Shown here: in pieces, positions 23,164-36,500 of the stretch | Position numbering within the stretch: the stretch's first letter is position 1 | How the letters are laid out: every line of letters begins with the position of its first letter | DNA from: Durio zibethinus | Taxonomy: Eukaryota; Streptophyta; Magnoliopsida; Malvales; Malvaceae | Assembly: GCF_002303985.1 (NCBI RefSeq) | Contig: NW_019168481.1 | Span: forward strand, 16,754,261 to 16,818,260 | Length of the DNA stretch: 64,000 bases | Direction of reading: 5' to 3' | The notes under the pieces: model-generated | The model's database searches: none | Told to the model about the DNA's origin: nothing | What the model saw: the letters and a program-made list of their open reading frames with translations, nothing else | Translations under genes and position numbers: made by a program

Positions 23164-25142
23164 TCATTATAAAAAAGACAACAAACTTTAAAAAGCAAAA
23201 GAAAGCACACATTATTTAACTTTTGGTTTTTGTGGTCAAATTTAAAATTTGACTTTTGTTTTTTTTTTTTACAATTTAGTATTGCGTTTTAATTTTAAAT
23301 GATGGATAAACCAAACTCTCATCTAGCCTCCTAATTCCCAACCAAGATTAAGTCAAAATGATATGCCAATTGCATGACAATGACAAATAAAAGTTGCTAG
23401 AAGAAACGATAGTCGTGTCTAAGTGACGAGGAATTTCTCAAGTTTGTCATAGGGAAACTTTATCATGCCTTTTTTTTTTTTTTTTGTCAAATTTAGATCA
23501 AAACAAATTTAAGATATATATATAAATGGATGTTATCTTTTTCTCATAAAAATACCAATGATGGACTATGGTTGGTTTTCTCTCCTAATTAAAGTTGTTT
23601 ATGACTTATGGGCAAATTATTGTTGTTCAACAACTACTCCCAGGCCTTAAAAAGAAAAGTTATTCTTGCATTATCTTAGTCAAATAAACTTATAATTTCG
23701 ATGAAGTTTTGTTTGTTGTAGTATCTTTTTATTTGTTCAATTTTATCCTTAAAATGTTAAATTGATTATGTCAGGTCCATTAAAAAATTTATTTATATAT
23801 TAATAAATTTTATTGATTTAGAACTATTATTTAACGTGTTATGTCAATACAATTTATAAAAATTAAGAGTATGATTCAGTACAGTTCATAATCTACAGTT
23901 TTTATGAGTCATGTCATGCTTAACATGATACTATTACTTCTATCATATCGAATCAAGCACATCCCATGAATAATTTCTTAGATTTTTATTTTTTTAAGAA
24001 ATTATTTTCTTTATTTTTTAATTATCTTTAAAGACTAATATATGAAACTAATACATGAGGTCCATAATTAATATGATTTGATAAAAGAACTATATTTTTC
24101 AGTAAAGGTTAAAAGAATCCATCAAAATAATTTGTGAAAATTAACAAAATACTAATATTACATATCTAAATTTAAAAAAAAAAATGAATATCACACTATT
24201 ATTTTATTTCTCATTTTCATCATACGATGATTTATTTATATCATGTGTTTTGTCTTATTCTTGATTTTTTTATAATCAATCTTTAACTAATATGCATTTC
24301 ATAGCCTTTTTTTAAAGAATTATAAATCAAAATGAAAAATTGTAATTTTATCTGCTAATAGTTTTAATATTTTATAAATAGATTTAAGGATACAATTTAA
24401 TTTTTATACATTGCTAACATAAAGTATTAAAAGGGCAAAATAACATTTATCATATGGTAAGAGTAATGAAAAATACAATTAAAGACCAACAAACTAAAGG
24501 CCAAAAAATTTATCATATAAAATGAGTAACGTAAAATACAACAAGGGCCAACAAACTAAACTCATATATAACATTTATAGACCAACATAACATGGCACAT
24601 TAGTACTTATGTGTTGTGCAATGTCAACCCATGTGCCATGTACTGGCATTGATTCCTAATGAGTTGTGCCATGCCAACTCAATAAACTCAAAATCTTTAG
24701 CCTGGCACCGCATAAGAATATGAATCGTACTTGACACGATCCGTGATTATAGCAATAGACCATTCCTCATACAGCCCATACTATACCAAATTGTGTTGTC
24801 AAATAGGCTAGGGTTGTCCATTTGATAGCTCTAATTATAAACTTTTCATTAATTGAAATATGAAAGATTTTGTAATTACTATAACTTCTGTTGCAATTAC
24901 AAAAAAATGTTGTTTTGGCTGTAGGCCTAACAAATTTCCCAACTCAATGGGCTTTAATAACAAGACACGGTTTCCTTTCTAAAAGTTTTTCAAAAGAATT
25001 TGGTTTCTTAATGGGTACAATACAGCCCATTTGACATTTTTTTATCAACATAAGATGAAAGAAAATTTAAAAATTTAAATAAGGAAAAAAAAGAGGTAAA
25101 AGTGTTTGCAAAAAAAATTGACCATTTTCATTTACATCAGCA

Positions 25143-25534
25143 TGTTAAAATTTACTTTGAATCTCTTAATCTCACATCGAAAGTTGATTGAAGTTATAAA
25201 AGTTTAGAGGTTATTTTATATTCCACATCAAGAGTTTAATAAAAGTATAAAGAGTTTCACCCTCATAAATAAGATGATTTGTTTTTAATTTGATAATCCC
25301 AAATAGTTAGACAGAAAGAGAATAGCTAAATGAATAGGCTATTAAAAAAGTGTAATTGGATTTTAGGTTAAGTTTTGAGTAAAAAGTTTTTGGTGACTTT
25401 TCTCATTCCAAAAGTCTTATAGTTGTAAAGATTTATTTGTTAATAGATTGGATTTGGAATAGGTCATTTTGGGTTGGACTGAAACAAATATATTTATTTG
25501 TTCTTATTTTTGTTTTGGGTTTGCTCGATTGTTT
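25143..25534 (+). repeat. Left LTR of the compact copia element, 3' end deleted
   Basis: Aligns with 26952-27340. About 40 bases of the LTR end plus the first part of the PBS are missing at the 25534/25535 junction. Confidence 0.85.
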
Positions 25535-25602
25535 AGAGCAAGGTTCCAGATGTGGGAAGAGACAAGACTAAGAGATCATGAAAATGGTGCGAGTATCTTA
25601 AA

Positions 25603-26625
25603 ATGTCTGAAGATATGTCTAGTATGTCTAATTTTGAGATTCTTTTATTTGATAGAAAGAATAATTTTATGTTATGTTAAAGTATGATTCAAGATCTGTT
25701 AGTATAACAAGTGTTAGAGCAGACATTAAAGAGTAGTAAGCCTAAAGGAATGACTGACAATAATTGGAATAGACTTGAAAAGAAAGCTGTTAGTACTATT
25801 ATATTAGCTCTTGCCCTAGAGGTAAAATATAGTGTGTTGATTAAGAGTGATCCAAAGAGTTTATGAGACAAGCTTAAAGGTATTTACGCATCGAAGTTGT
25901 TGACTAACAGATTATATTTAAAGATAGATCTATATTATCTGAAGATGAAATAGGGTACGAGTATTTATAATCACTTAAATGAGTTTTATAGGTTAATTTT
26001 TTAATTGCTGGCTATTTCTATTGACGAGTTAGAAGATGAAGAGAAGACTTTAATTCCGTTATCATCTTCACCCAAGTCTTATAGACTTCTAGTTCAAACT
26101 TTATTAGTGGGTAGATCTACTTTGAAGTTGGATGATATGACTGCTCTCTTGCTTGAAAAGAAAAGGTTTATAGGAATGAAGAACTCATTACCTAAAGAAA
26201 ATGTACTAACTGTAGAGGGTTCTGATCGAAGAAGGACTCAAAAGAGAGTTGATGGATCAAGAGGAAGATTCAAGTCAAGAGATAAAGATTACAATGATAT
26301 AAAATATTATTACTCTTGTAATAAGGGATATATCCAAGTGTGCTATAAAAAGCTAAAAAGGGATATGGCTACTTTCAAAAAGGCAAATGATGAAAAAAAG
26401 TTAGATGAAAAAAATAGTGACACTACAGCTATTGTGTTTGATGATGGTCTTATTTTGATGACTTGTGTGGATGAGGCTAAAACTTTGAAAGTTGATAAAG
26501 GTTGTGTCTTAGATTCAGCTACTTCTATTCATGTTTGCAATGATAGGAGTTACTTTGTGGAGTTGAAAAAAAATGAGAAGTATGGGGATATTATGGTTGT
26601 TATAAATGAAAAGGTGCAGATTTAA
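25603..26625 (+). pseudogene. Copia gag (UBN2) with start of protease, stop-riddled
   Basis: One frame runs from ATG 25603 to the stop at 26625 and reads as a TNT1-94-like Gag: FEILLFDRKNNF, TDNNWNRLEKKAVSTI, YASKLLTNRLYLK, SIYNHLNEFYRLI, SPKSYRLLVQTLL. A degenerate zinc-knuckle region with YYSCNKGYIQVCYK follows at about 26300-26350. CVLDSATSIHVCNDRSYF at about 26500-26560 is the start of the copia protease (family motif D-S-G/A-A/C). Five in-frame stops lie between 25603 and 26005; from 26005 the frame is open for 206 codons. No pol follows. Not functional. Confidence 0.85.
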
Positions 26626-26951
26626 GGCATTGAGAGTGTTCACCTTAGATCTCATAATGGTATTGTTAGGACTTTTCATCATATAGGTATGTACCAAGTT
26701 GTAACTACAATTTCATTGTTATGAGTGAGTTAGTTTCTCATGGATATACATACTATAGATGAAATGATTGATGCAAAGTGTACAAGAATGGTGTGTAATT
26801 CTACAAGAGAATAGAGTAAAAAATCACTTTGTGCATGCTTGATAAATGCTTAGTTGTTGGGATTCTTATGATGAAAGAAAAGAAAATGGGTAAACGTGTT
26901 AGCTTTGTAGATATTATTGAAGTGTTTAGAGATTTAAGTAAAGAGAGAATT

Positions 26952-27380
26952 TGTTAAGGTTTGTCTTGAATCTCTTAATCCCATATTGAAAGTTAAGTAA
27001 AGTTATAAGAGTTAAGAGTTTGTCTTGTATTTCACATTGAGAGTTTAGTAAAGGTATAAGGAGTTTCAACCTTATAAATAAGATGATTTGTTTTTAATTT
27101 GATAATCCTAAATAGTTAAACACCAAGAGAATAGTTAAGTGAGTAGGCTATTAAAAGGTGTAATTAGGTTTTGGGTTAAGTTTTGAGTAAGAAGTTTTTG
27201 GTGACTTTTTTCATTCTAAAAGTTTCATAGTTGTAAAGATTTATTTGTTAGTGGATTGAGTTTGAAGTAAATTATTTTGGGTTAAGCCAAAATAAATATA
27301 TTTGTGTTCTTAACTTTTGTTTTGGGCTTGCTCTATTATTTATGTGTCTCAGTGCTCATGTGTTGGTTTGTTTCTTAACA
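26952..27380 (+). repeat. Right LTR of the compact copia element
   Basis: 429 bases, TGTTAAGG...CTTAACA. It is preceded by a purine-rich AGTAAAGAGAGAAT PPT. Confidence 0.85.
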
Positions 27381-28879
27381 TAACATTCATGGTGTATATT
27401 TGCAAAAAGAGTTTTCACAGATCAATTGTAACTAAAGAAAGAAAATAGAAAGAGAAAAAAATATAAGAATAAGAGAGATTTGAGAGAATAAAGAGAAAAG
27501 TTGTAAATTTCATTCTTGAGTTGATTTGTTACAATACTATGATATATATGAGCACAACATGTGCTAAATTCATAATAGATTTTGCTAAAATCCATTCTTA
27601 GCCATTTATGATCAATTGACTACCGACTGACATCATAATTTCCTGATAGATAATAATATAAAACTCTATGCAAAATTAACTGATGGTTAGATGCCAAGTT
27701 AGATTTAACAATTGCCTCACTCTTTTTGTTAGCATCTTTATAGTGAACTCTAGCCTTTGAGCTTTCAGCTCCAACTTTGGCTCTATCATCTACTTTTCCA
27801 ACTCAACTTCCTTTCCATCTACTTTCTTTCTTCCTCAACTCAACTTTTTCATTCAGTAGTTTAATTTCAACTTGCTCAATTTAGCTTCTTCATTTAGTAG
27901 TTCAATTTTCAGTTTTTTGCTCACTCAATTATCTTTTCCTCATTTCTAAAGTAAGTTGACTTCAACTTCTTTGTCTAACGACCTTGGTACATATTCTTAT
28001 GTGCTTCATTCCTAGGTGTTTTAGCTTTCTTCACTATATTAGCTCTCATTACCAATTCTCTATTAAGTTAAACTTTCAAGTTCATCACAAAAGTTCTCAA
28101 GTTCAAACTTCAAATTTATAAATAATTATGAAATTTATCATATGCTAAGAATGGTTAAAAAAATAATGCATTTTTAGTAACTTCTTTTCACAAACAAATA
28201 TTTTATTACTATTCTTTTGGGGCCATTATTTTAACCTAAAGTTTTATATATCTTGTTCATAGTTTTTTAAGGAATTCCAAATATGCAAAAGATTCATATA
28301 AGAAATGATTGTGTTTGTTCTAAGTTCGGACTAGGAGAAAAGCTCAAGAATAAGAATGAGAAAATTGAGAAAAAGAGCTCAAAGAAGAGAATAAGAGAGT
28401 TGGAATAAGAATTTACCCCCTTAACTAAAGGGAGTGAGGGGGAATTTATACACATAAGCTCAAACTAAATAACCAAAATACCCCTAATCCAATTGTGACC
28501 CACTCTCTTAGGATAAAAGACAAATATGCTTTAATGACCAAAAAATGCCCCTAACAGTATGTCCTCCAAAAAATACTTTGAAGATTTAGACGAAGGTTGA
28601 GTCGAAATGTTAAACCTATGTAGAGTTTAGTCAATTTGTTGAAATTTAAGGATACATTCAAGTTAGGACTTTAAATGTCAATTTTGTTGTCCAACCTTTT
28701 AGTAACATGAGTGGTTTGAAGATCGTTATGATGAGATGTCATTTTATGATTCATCTGACATGGATGACTATTAGGATCCTAATAGTGGTTTGACTTTTCT
28801 TGCTATTTGGTTAAGGTTAATAGGCAGCTGACTTAGGGCTTGTAGGTTGTCAAGTTAGTTACCCAACAATCAATGTGAC
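27381..28879. other. Repeat-like intergenic DNA, unclassified
   Basis: No coding sequence recognised. About 27415-27500 is purine-rich on the plus strand; about 27700-27960 is CT-rich with many TTCAACTT words. The style suggests parts of an LTR element, but I found neither a partner LTR nor a PBS. Confidence 0.4.
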
Positions 28880-30010
28880 ACTTGATAGTTTTAATAATGA
28901 GATTCTAAATGCATTTGTATTGAGAATATTTATATTGAGGTGAATTTGTGCTAATATGAATTATATCGAGGTGAATTTGGTGAATTTGAACTTTTATGAA
29001 GATAATTTTGCTGAGTGGAGCTTTATTGAAAGAAAATTCACCAAGGTGAACTCTTTTAAAGGTAACTTTTGTTATAATAAGCTCATTTACCAAGCTAAGC
29101 AATTAGGTCAAGCTGAGCTTTTTCAGCTGAGCTAATCATTTGTTAAAAAAATACAGTAAAGTTGCCATTTTATCAATGAAATTTGGTCGAACTAAGATTT
29201 TTTGGCCTAACTAATCCCTTTCGACCAAGCTAATCCCTTTTAGCCAAGTTAGTCCTTAGAAAATACTGTGAATTTGGTTATCAATGAAATTTGGTCGAGC
29301 TGAGCTCTTTTGGTAAGGTTGAGTATTTTTGGCCAAGCTGACAAAGCTAATACTTTATTAATGGAATTTGGCTGACCTAAGCTTTTTTAGCAAAAGTAAC
29401 TCTTTATAAAGAAAATTTGGTGGAGATAATACTTTATCTAAGAAATTTGGTTGAATTGAGCTTTTTTAATTGTCTTAAGCTCTTTTGGCTGAGTTATTCT
29501 CTTTTGGACGAGTTAATCTCTTTTGGCCAAGCCAATCATTAAGACTTCTTAGTTGAGCTGATTCTTTGCTAAGGAAATTCGGTCAAGGTGAGCTCTTTTG
29601 ATCAAACTAAGTTTTTTTGGTCGAGCTAATCTCTTTGATCAAGGTAACCCAACTAAGCTTTTATAAAAGCAATTTATCGAGATGAGTTTTTTGGTCGATG
29701 TGGTCGAGTTAAGCCTTTATGAAAGAATTTATCGAGATGAGATCTTTAGCCGAGGTGGTCAAGCTAAGCCTTTATGAATGTATTTTACTAAGATGAGCTC
29801 TTGGGCCGAGGTGGCCGACCTAAACCTTTACAAAAGTAATTTATCGAGATGAGGTCTTTGTCTGAGGTGGTTGAGCTAAGCCTTTATGGAAGTACTTTGT
29901 AAATCTGAAATCTTTTGGTCAAGATGAGTTCGAGCTTTTTGGTCGAGCAAAGTTAAAGCTCTTTGGTTGAGCTATTTTGTCGAATTGAGCCTTTATGAAG
30001 GTATTTTATG
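28880..30010 (+). repeat. Degenerate short-repeat array (GGTCGAGCTGAGCTCTTTTGG-like words)
   Basis: About 1.1 kb built of variants of GGTCGAGCTxAGC, TCTTTTGGCCAAGCTAATC and GAAATTTGG. From about 29672 to 29895 the order becomes regular: ATTTATCGAGATGAG ... GAGGTGGTCGAGCTAAGC ... CTTTATGAAAG recurs at 29672, 29727, 29782 and 29839, a 55-57-base period with about four units. Open frames inside read as repetitive peptides and are not genes. Confidence 0.8.
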
Positions 30011-30099
30011 GCATTTTATGGATCTCAACTGCCAAGCTGAATCTAAACTATTTTGCTTCCTACTTATGAAACATTAAAACTATATAAATCCTATAAGAA

Positions 30100-32037
30100 G
30101 AACTTATTGCAAATTTATATGAAGAGTTCAAAATGCAAAAACAAAAAAAAAAAATGCAATAAACAATGATAAAACCTCCATTCACCTAATTTGCACTAGT
30201 ACATACAACACAATTTGATTTTCTAATGTGTATACATGATCCTAATTGTAAATGAAATTAGTATGGACAAATGAAGATACACATGAAGAAGTAAAATTCA
30301 ATAACAAACTTGAACAACCAGATAAACGAAAATAGAATAGAAAATAAATTTTAATTCACACATGCAATGAACTTACGTGAATAGTAAATGAAAGTGTCAC
30401 ATGCAACTTCAATGAATGAAACTTTAAGCTAAGTAAATGAACCTATACCTAAATGGAAATTGTAAGAGCAAGTAAATGATGCAAAGTACAAATCTAAAAT
30501 GCAACAAAAGAAGACAAATAATGAATAGAAAATTTTACAAGTTGTGCATAAACTAATTTACATAAATTTAAAAAAAAAACTTCAGCATATGCTCATAAAC
30601 TGCAAGAATCTTCAACTAAGTTAAAGATAGCTAGGTTAATTAATTTCTAACAAGATTCAACATGATAATCACACAAATATAACATAAAATTAGCTCATCA
30701 AAGTGGAATTCAAAATAGTGTACTGATGAACATCAATAGAATGTAACCTTAAATATTCGATCCAAACAACCACTAAATTTAATTTAAAGTAATGAAATCA
30801 ATCAAGATTTATCAAGTATATCATAAAACTAAACATCTAAGAAGAAAAAAAAAACAAACAAAAATCCACAAGGAAAGCAATTCCACGCTAAAGAGGACTG
30901 TTCACGTCTAGCACTTGCAATTGCTCTGGCAGCACTTTCTAGCCTTGATCTATAATTCTCTGCTTCAAGATTCAAGCCAAATTTTATATATGATGAAGAT
31001 CTATAGCTTAGGAACCTGTGAAAAAAATTTGGACAAAAATTAACATGTTTTGCTAGAGATTCAATGCAAAAACTGAATGAACATCAACCTAATCAATTCA
31101 ATAAATAATTTAAGAAGTGAATATGTGTGAGCTAACTTGAGCTTAAAAGTTGTTTCTAAATGAGACTTTTATTTCAAGATTTGAAGAGATCTTAAGAAAA
31201 TACAAAGAAACATGAAATTCAGCAACAAGTTTCAATAGAAAAATCTAGAAAATACTTGTTTAGAAGCTAGGAAAACTTAAGAACATGAAAAGAAAATACA
31301 GTGAACAAAATAGCAAATGTAAAACCTAGACTAAATTGCTCTCTAAGGTCAACCCTCTCCCCTATTTATAGGTAGAAAGAAGGGACCTTAACTCTTAAAA
31401 AAATCTGAAACCTTCATCTGTTAGTGCTTGCCTGGTACTGCTACATGGCTAATGATGGTGTATGTCTTGTGCTAGTGTGCTGCTGGTTTTTAGTGTGTGC
31501 CTGGGCTCTGTCTTTTCTCCCCTAGTGCTTGGTTCTTTTTCAATCGATTTGAGCCTCATCCAAGTCAGCTTCAATAGGCAATCAAGTCTCTCCATTGTGC
31601 TACATTAGCTTCTTTCATGTTTTTCATTTTAAATAGTTGTATAGTAGCTTGATCCCTATTCACATCCATTAATCTTGCACATTTTAATTTTTTTCTGTAA
31701 AAAATTCCAACACTTAATGAGTATTTTTATCACAAATTTTTACTAAAAAAAATCTATGAAAATAAAACTAAAAAAAATCAATCAAAGAAAGTTAGGAAAC
31801 TTCGTAAGTGTCAATGTGATCTATTGACATTAATTAAGGCCAATTGCAACAAAAATCCTCCTCATTATGTCCAAATTAACTAAAATTCTACATTTTCTTT
31901 AATTTTACATACACATAAGATAATTATGCTTTTAGGAGTATTTTTACTGAGAAATGCCAAAGAACAAGCTAAAATATAAGTCAAATTGCACTAAAATTGA
32001 GTATGAAAAAGCTAAAATTTAAGTGCAATCACTATCA
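30100..32037 (-). repeat. Gypsy LTR at the 3' end of the minus-strand element
   Basis: Its minus-strand start TGATAGTGATTGCAC lies right after the 3' UTR of the pol-bearing element. It is homologous to the solo LTR at 14142-16386. A TATA box (TATAAATA on minus) lies near 31363-31370, followed by a T-rich leader. The far end near 30.1 kb is not defined and the typical TACTTGTACGA tail was not found, so it may be truncated there. Confidence 0.6.
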
Positions 32038-33559
32038 TACCCTCATACTTGAATCTTTGCTTGTCCTCAAGCAAAACTCTGAAATCAGTAAAACTAAACA
32101 TCATTATATATGCTCGCAAAGTCAAAAATTACATAAATTTTCATTATACACTATCGTATAATACAAAATTAATTATAAATATTGATTCATAAGAAATTCT
32201 TTCAAAAAACAGGTTCTCAATATCTTATGTTCTCCATACATATGAACTTACTCCATCTTTAATTCATACATATACCTCAAGTAAAAAGAATGCAAAAAAT
32301 TTCATCACATTTCAACTTAAAGATAGAATAAACTTCATAGGTTCGCTTTCCCCTTCCTTTTCCACTAATGTTAAACTTACATACATGACTCAATATCAAA
32401 AGGTCTTTAAAGCTTGTAATGTAAGACTTGGGTTAAGGTAGGAAAAAGGAATTGTAGGCTTAATAACCCTAAGCTTACATTCTTGAAATTTCTTAGACTT
32501 TGAATTGAACATATGAGAACTTTTGTAACTTTTGAATTTTGAAGCATCACTTTTTATATATTTTTTTTGCTAAGCCATTTTTGGCTTTATTAAGGCTTTG
32601 CCTTGCTTTTCTTTAGTTAATTTTTTTTTTCATTTCTTGTGCCTCCCTTCCTCCCATATACATAAATGTGTCTAACAATATGAGTAAGCACATTTGGGTT
32701 AGGCCATAACAAAAAGAATGGATAATAATTAAAGAAAAGGCCTTTAGCTTTATTGTACGGTTAAGATAAACAAAGAAAAGGATAAACATAAAGGCTTAAA
32801 ATCAAGGTACTAGGGATGTATCAAAATAGTGAGCTTGAAAAGCGCAAGCGGCCCAAAGAAATGCCTAAATCATCTCTTGAGTTAAATGATACTTAGGATT
32901 TCACCTCAAGGGTTGAGTAGGTAAATTCTAAGGTAATATTCATATCCCCAAACTTTCGTACAACTTAACATTTCATAAAACTTTCACAAGAATCATAGCA
33001 TTCATTGAAAGAAAATAAAATCACATGCATAAAAGTCATATATGAAGAAAAGCATACTTTAGAATTCATTCCAGGCTTCACCATACTCATAACTATCTTA
33101 TATCATACTCAAGTCAATCTTTGAAAATCTATGCCAAATTAATTAGGTTTGCATAATAATTAAATCTAACATGTCAATTTGGTTTGAAAGCAAAAATGGG
33201 TCAAAATTTTAAAAAGTCTTTTAAGTTCCAAAAAGCATTCTATTTTCCCACCACATTTACTTTAAATAATATATCAACATAAATAAGTACAACGAAAAAA
33301 AAAAATTCCCCAAATTTACTTTAAGGCTAAATCTTTTATATGATCTTCATAAGACATTATCCTTGCAGCACTTTCATCCCTACAAAACTTAAAACACAAA
33401 ATAATCAAAGCACACATATCTTGATAAAGACAAAAATAAAGAAAACATGAACGATTAAAGTAAAACTTAGGTTGCCTATTAAGCAATGCTAGTTTTGGTC
33501 AAGCTTAAACATCCCTAAATCTATTATTCAATCAAGTACATAACTTTCTCAACTTATTT

Positions 33560-36500
33560 CATTGTTCCCCTTTGGTAAATCTTCAGTCGATGCCCATTGG
33601 CCTTAAACTGTTGCTCTTTTTCCTCATCCATAATTTTTGCAACTCCATAAGGCAAAACTTGAGTCACAATAAAGGGTCCATTTCACCTTGATTTTAGTTT
33701 AATAGGAAACAATTTTAATTGTGAATTAAAAAGCAACACTTTTTGACTAGGCTCAAAGTTCCTTTGTACGATCTTTTTATCATGCCATATTTTCACTTTT
33801 TCTTTGTATAACTTGGCATTTTTGTAAGATCATAATCTAAATTCATCCAATTCATTTAATTGTAGTTGCATTCTTTCACTAGCTAATTTCTAATAAAGGT
33901 TAAGGTTCTTTATTGCCCATTATGCTTTATGCTCTAATTCCACAGATAGATGATAAGCCTTATCATAAACTAATTGGTATGAAAACATTGCTAAAGGGGT
34001 TTTGAATGCTATTCTGTATGCCAGTAAAGAATCATCTAATTTATCAACCTAGTCTTTTCTGGAGGGATTCACAATCTTTTCAAGGATCCTCTTTATCTTT
34101 CTATTAGAAATTTTAGTGTACCCACTAGTCTAGGGGTGGTATGCAATAGATATCTTATGGGTCATTCCATATTTAGCTAACAATTTTTCAACAATCTTAT
34201 TACAAAAATAGGTACTTTCATCTCTTATAATGGCCCTAGGTGTACCAAACCTTGAGAAAATATTTTTCTTTAAAAATCTAAGTACCACCTTGGCGTCATT
34301 AGAAGTTGAGGCTATTACTTTAACCCATTTGAAACACAATCTACTTCTAGCAAAATATAAAGATTCCCATAAAATCTCATAAAATCTATTTCCTAAACAT
34401 TGAAGATCTCAACCTCTATAATGCTGTTAAATAGCGTTTCATGTCTCTTGGTTAGATTTTAAACCCTTTGACATTTATCGCACTGAGTAACAAATCTATA
34501 TGCGTCTTTAAATAAGGTAGGCTAATAGAAACCACATTCTAATACCTTTGTTGTCGTTCTTTCCCCTCTATAGTGTCTTTCATACTCTAATGCATTGCTT
34601 GTCACAAGATACTCTCTATTTTTTCCTGAAGGACACATCTTTTTAGTACCTAGTCTTTATCTTACTTGAACAGAGAAGGGTCATCCCCCATATAGTATTT
34701 AACTTCATGCAAAAAAATTTTTCTTTCATTGATAATTGAAAATAGGTGGAAAGATATTACCCATAAGGTAGTTGACCAGGTCAACTTACATGGTGGTCCT
34801 TAGATTGGCAAAAGTTGGTCATCTGGGAATGGTTCCTGAATAACCTCTTCATCAATTGCTTCATTTTATCCTTGACAAGTGATCTGCTATATGGTTTTCA
34901 CATCCTTTCTTTTCCATAATTTTTAGATCGAATTCCTGTAAAAATAGCACCCATTTGATCAATTATGGTTTTACATCTTTTTTTTTATGATCAAATACTT
35001 AATAATAGTATGATTTGTGTACATGATCACTTTTGTTCCCATTAAGTAAGATATAACTTTTTCACGGGTAAAGACTATAGCAAGTGATTCATTTTCTATT
35101 GTGGCATAATTGAGCTGGGCATTGTTGAGGGTTTTACTTGTATAGTAGATAGAAAGAAAGATTTTTTCATTGCATTGTCCTAAGACAATTCTCACTACAA
35201 AATCACTTGCATTACACATTAGTTCAAAGAGTTGCTTCCAATCGAGCCATGAGAGAATGGGTGCCATGATCAACTTGTCTTTTAAAGTTTGCAACACCTT
35301 TGCACAGTCTTGGTTGATCTCAAACTTGGCATCTTTTTTTAATGGTTTGTATAATAGCTTAAAGATTTTGGAAAAACCATAGATGAATCTCCTATAAAAG
35401 CCAACATGCCTTAAGAAACTCTTAATCTCTTTAAGTAAAGTTGGCAGGGGTAATCTTTTAGTGACATCTATTTTTGTTCAATCAACCTTGATCCCTTTTA
35501 CAAATACTTTGTGTCCAAGTATAATTCCTTTTTGCACCATAAAATGGCACTTCTCCCAGTTCAACATTAAGTTGGTCTCCTCACACCTTTGAAATACCTT
35601 AAATAAATTGGCAAAGCATAAGTCAAAATTATCACCAAAGACTAAGAAGTTATCTATAAATACCATTGAATATCTTTCACCATGTCTAAGAAAATCATCA
35701 TCATACAACATTAAAATGTTGTAGGGGTGTTACAAAGGCCAAAATACATTATTCTAAAAGCAAATGTGCCATAAGGACAAGTAAATGTGATTTTTTTCTT
35801 AGTCTAGTAGGGCGATGGCTATTTGATTGTAGCCAGAATATCCATCAAATATATAGTAATACGCATGTCTGGCTAACCTATCAAGCATTTGATCCACAAA
35901 TGGTAATGAGAAATGATCCATGTGAGTTGCCTTATTCAATTTCTTGTAATCCATGCAAACCCTCTATCAAGTAATTTTTCAAGTCAAAATCAACTCACTA
36001 TTCTTGTTGGTGACCACTATCATGCCTCCTTTCTTTGGTACAGACTAAACTGGGCTTACCCATGAACTATCCAAAATAGGATAAATGATTCTCGCATCTA
36101 ATCATTTTATAACTTTTTTTAACTACTTCCTTCAAAGCAGGATTCATAAACCTTTACTGTTCAATTTTTGTCGTGTGGTCTTCTTCTACCAAAAGATCTT
36201 ATGCATACATATGGTGGGACTAATACCCTTGATGTTTGTTATCGACCAAGCAAATGCATTTTATGTTTTTCTCGACACTACTAGCAATTTATCTTTTTGC
36301 TCCTTGCTTAAAACTAGAAAGATGACAATTGGGATAGTAGATGCTCCACCAAGGAATGCATACTTAATGTGGATGACAAAAGATTCAACTCCAAAACTTG
36401 AGGTTTTTTAATAGATGGTTTGAGACTTAGATTAACCATTTTTGCTTTTCAGTCTGGTTCTAAGCACAATGTTATGAATCCAGCTTCCTCCTAATTTGCT

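Larger units (their letters stand above)
20446..25142. other. AT-rich intergenic region
   Basis: No coding sequence recognised. It contains two candidate small repeats (listed separately), a less AT-rich patch at about 21655-21930, and a patch at about 24590-24800 with recurrent GTGCCATG/GTTGTGCCATG words resembling non-autonomous repeats. The remainder is unremarkable. Confidence 0.6.
25143..27380 (+). mobile_element. Compact gag-only Ty1/copia element (non-autonomous)
   Basis: Two direct LTRs, 25143-25534 (3'-truncated) and 26952-27380 (429 bases, TGTTAA...TTAACA), align along their length. The ~1.4 kb interior holds a decayed gag and the first residues of protease and then runs directly to the PPT and right LTR. 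Integrase and RT are absent. The left LTR end and most of the PBS are deleted: only AGAGCAAGGTTCC remains of the usual TGGTATCAGAGCAAGG. The flanking five bases (CAGCA, TAACA) match only partly. Confidence 0.85.

Noticed and set aside
28905..29102. Minus-strand 65-codon frame reading like a pentapeptide-repeat protein
   Set aside because: It is the translation of the degenerate short-repeat array; no start context or domain beyond the repeat periodicity.
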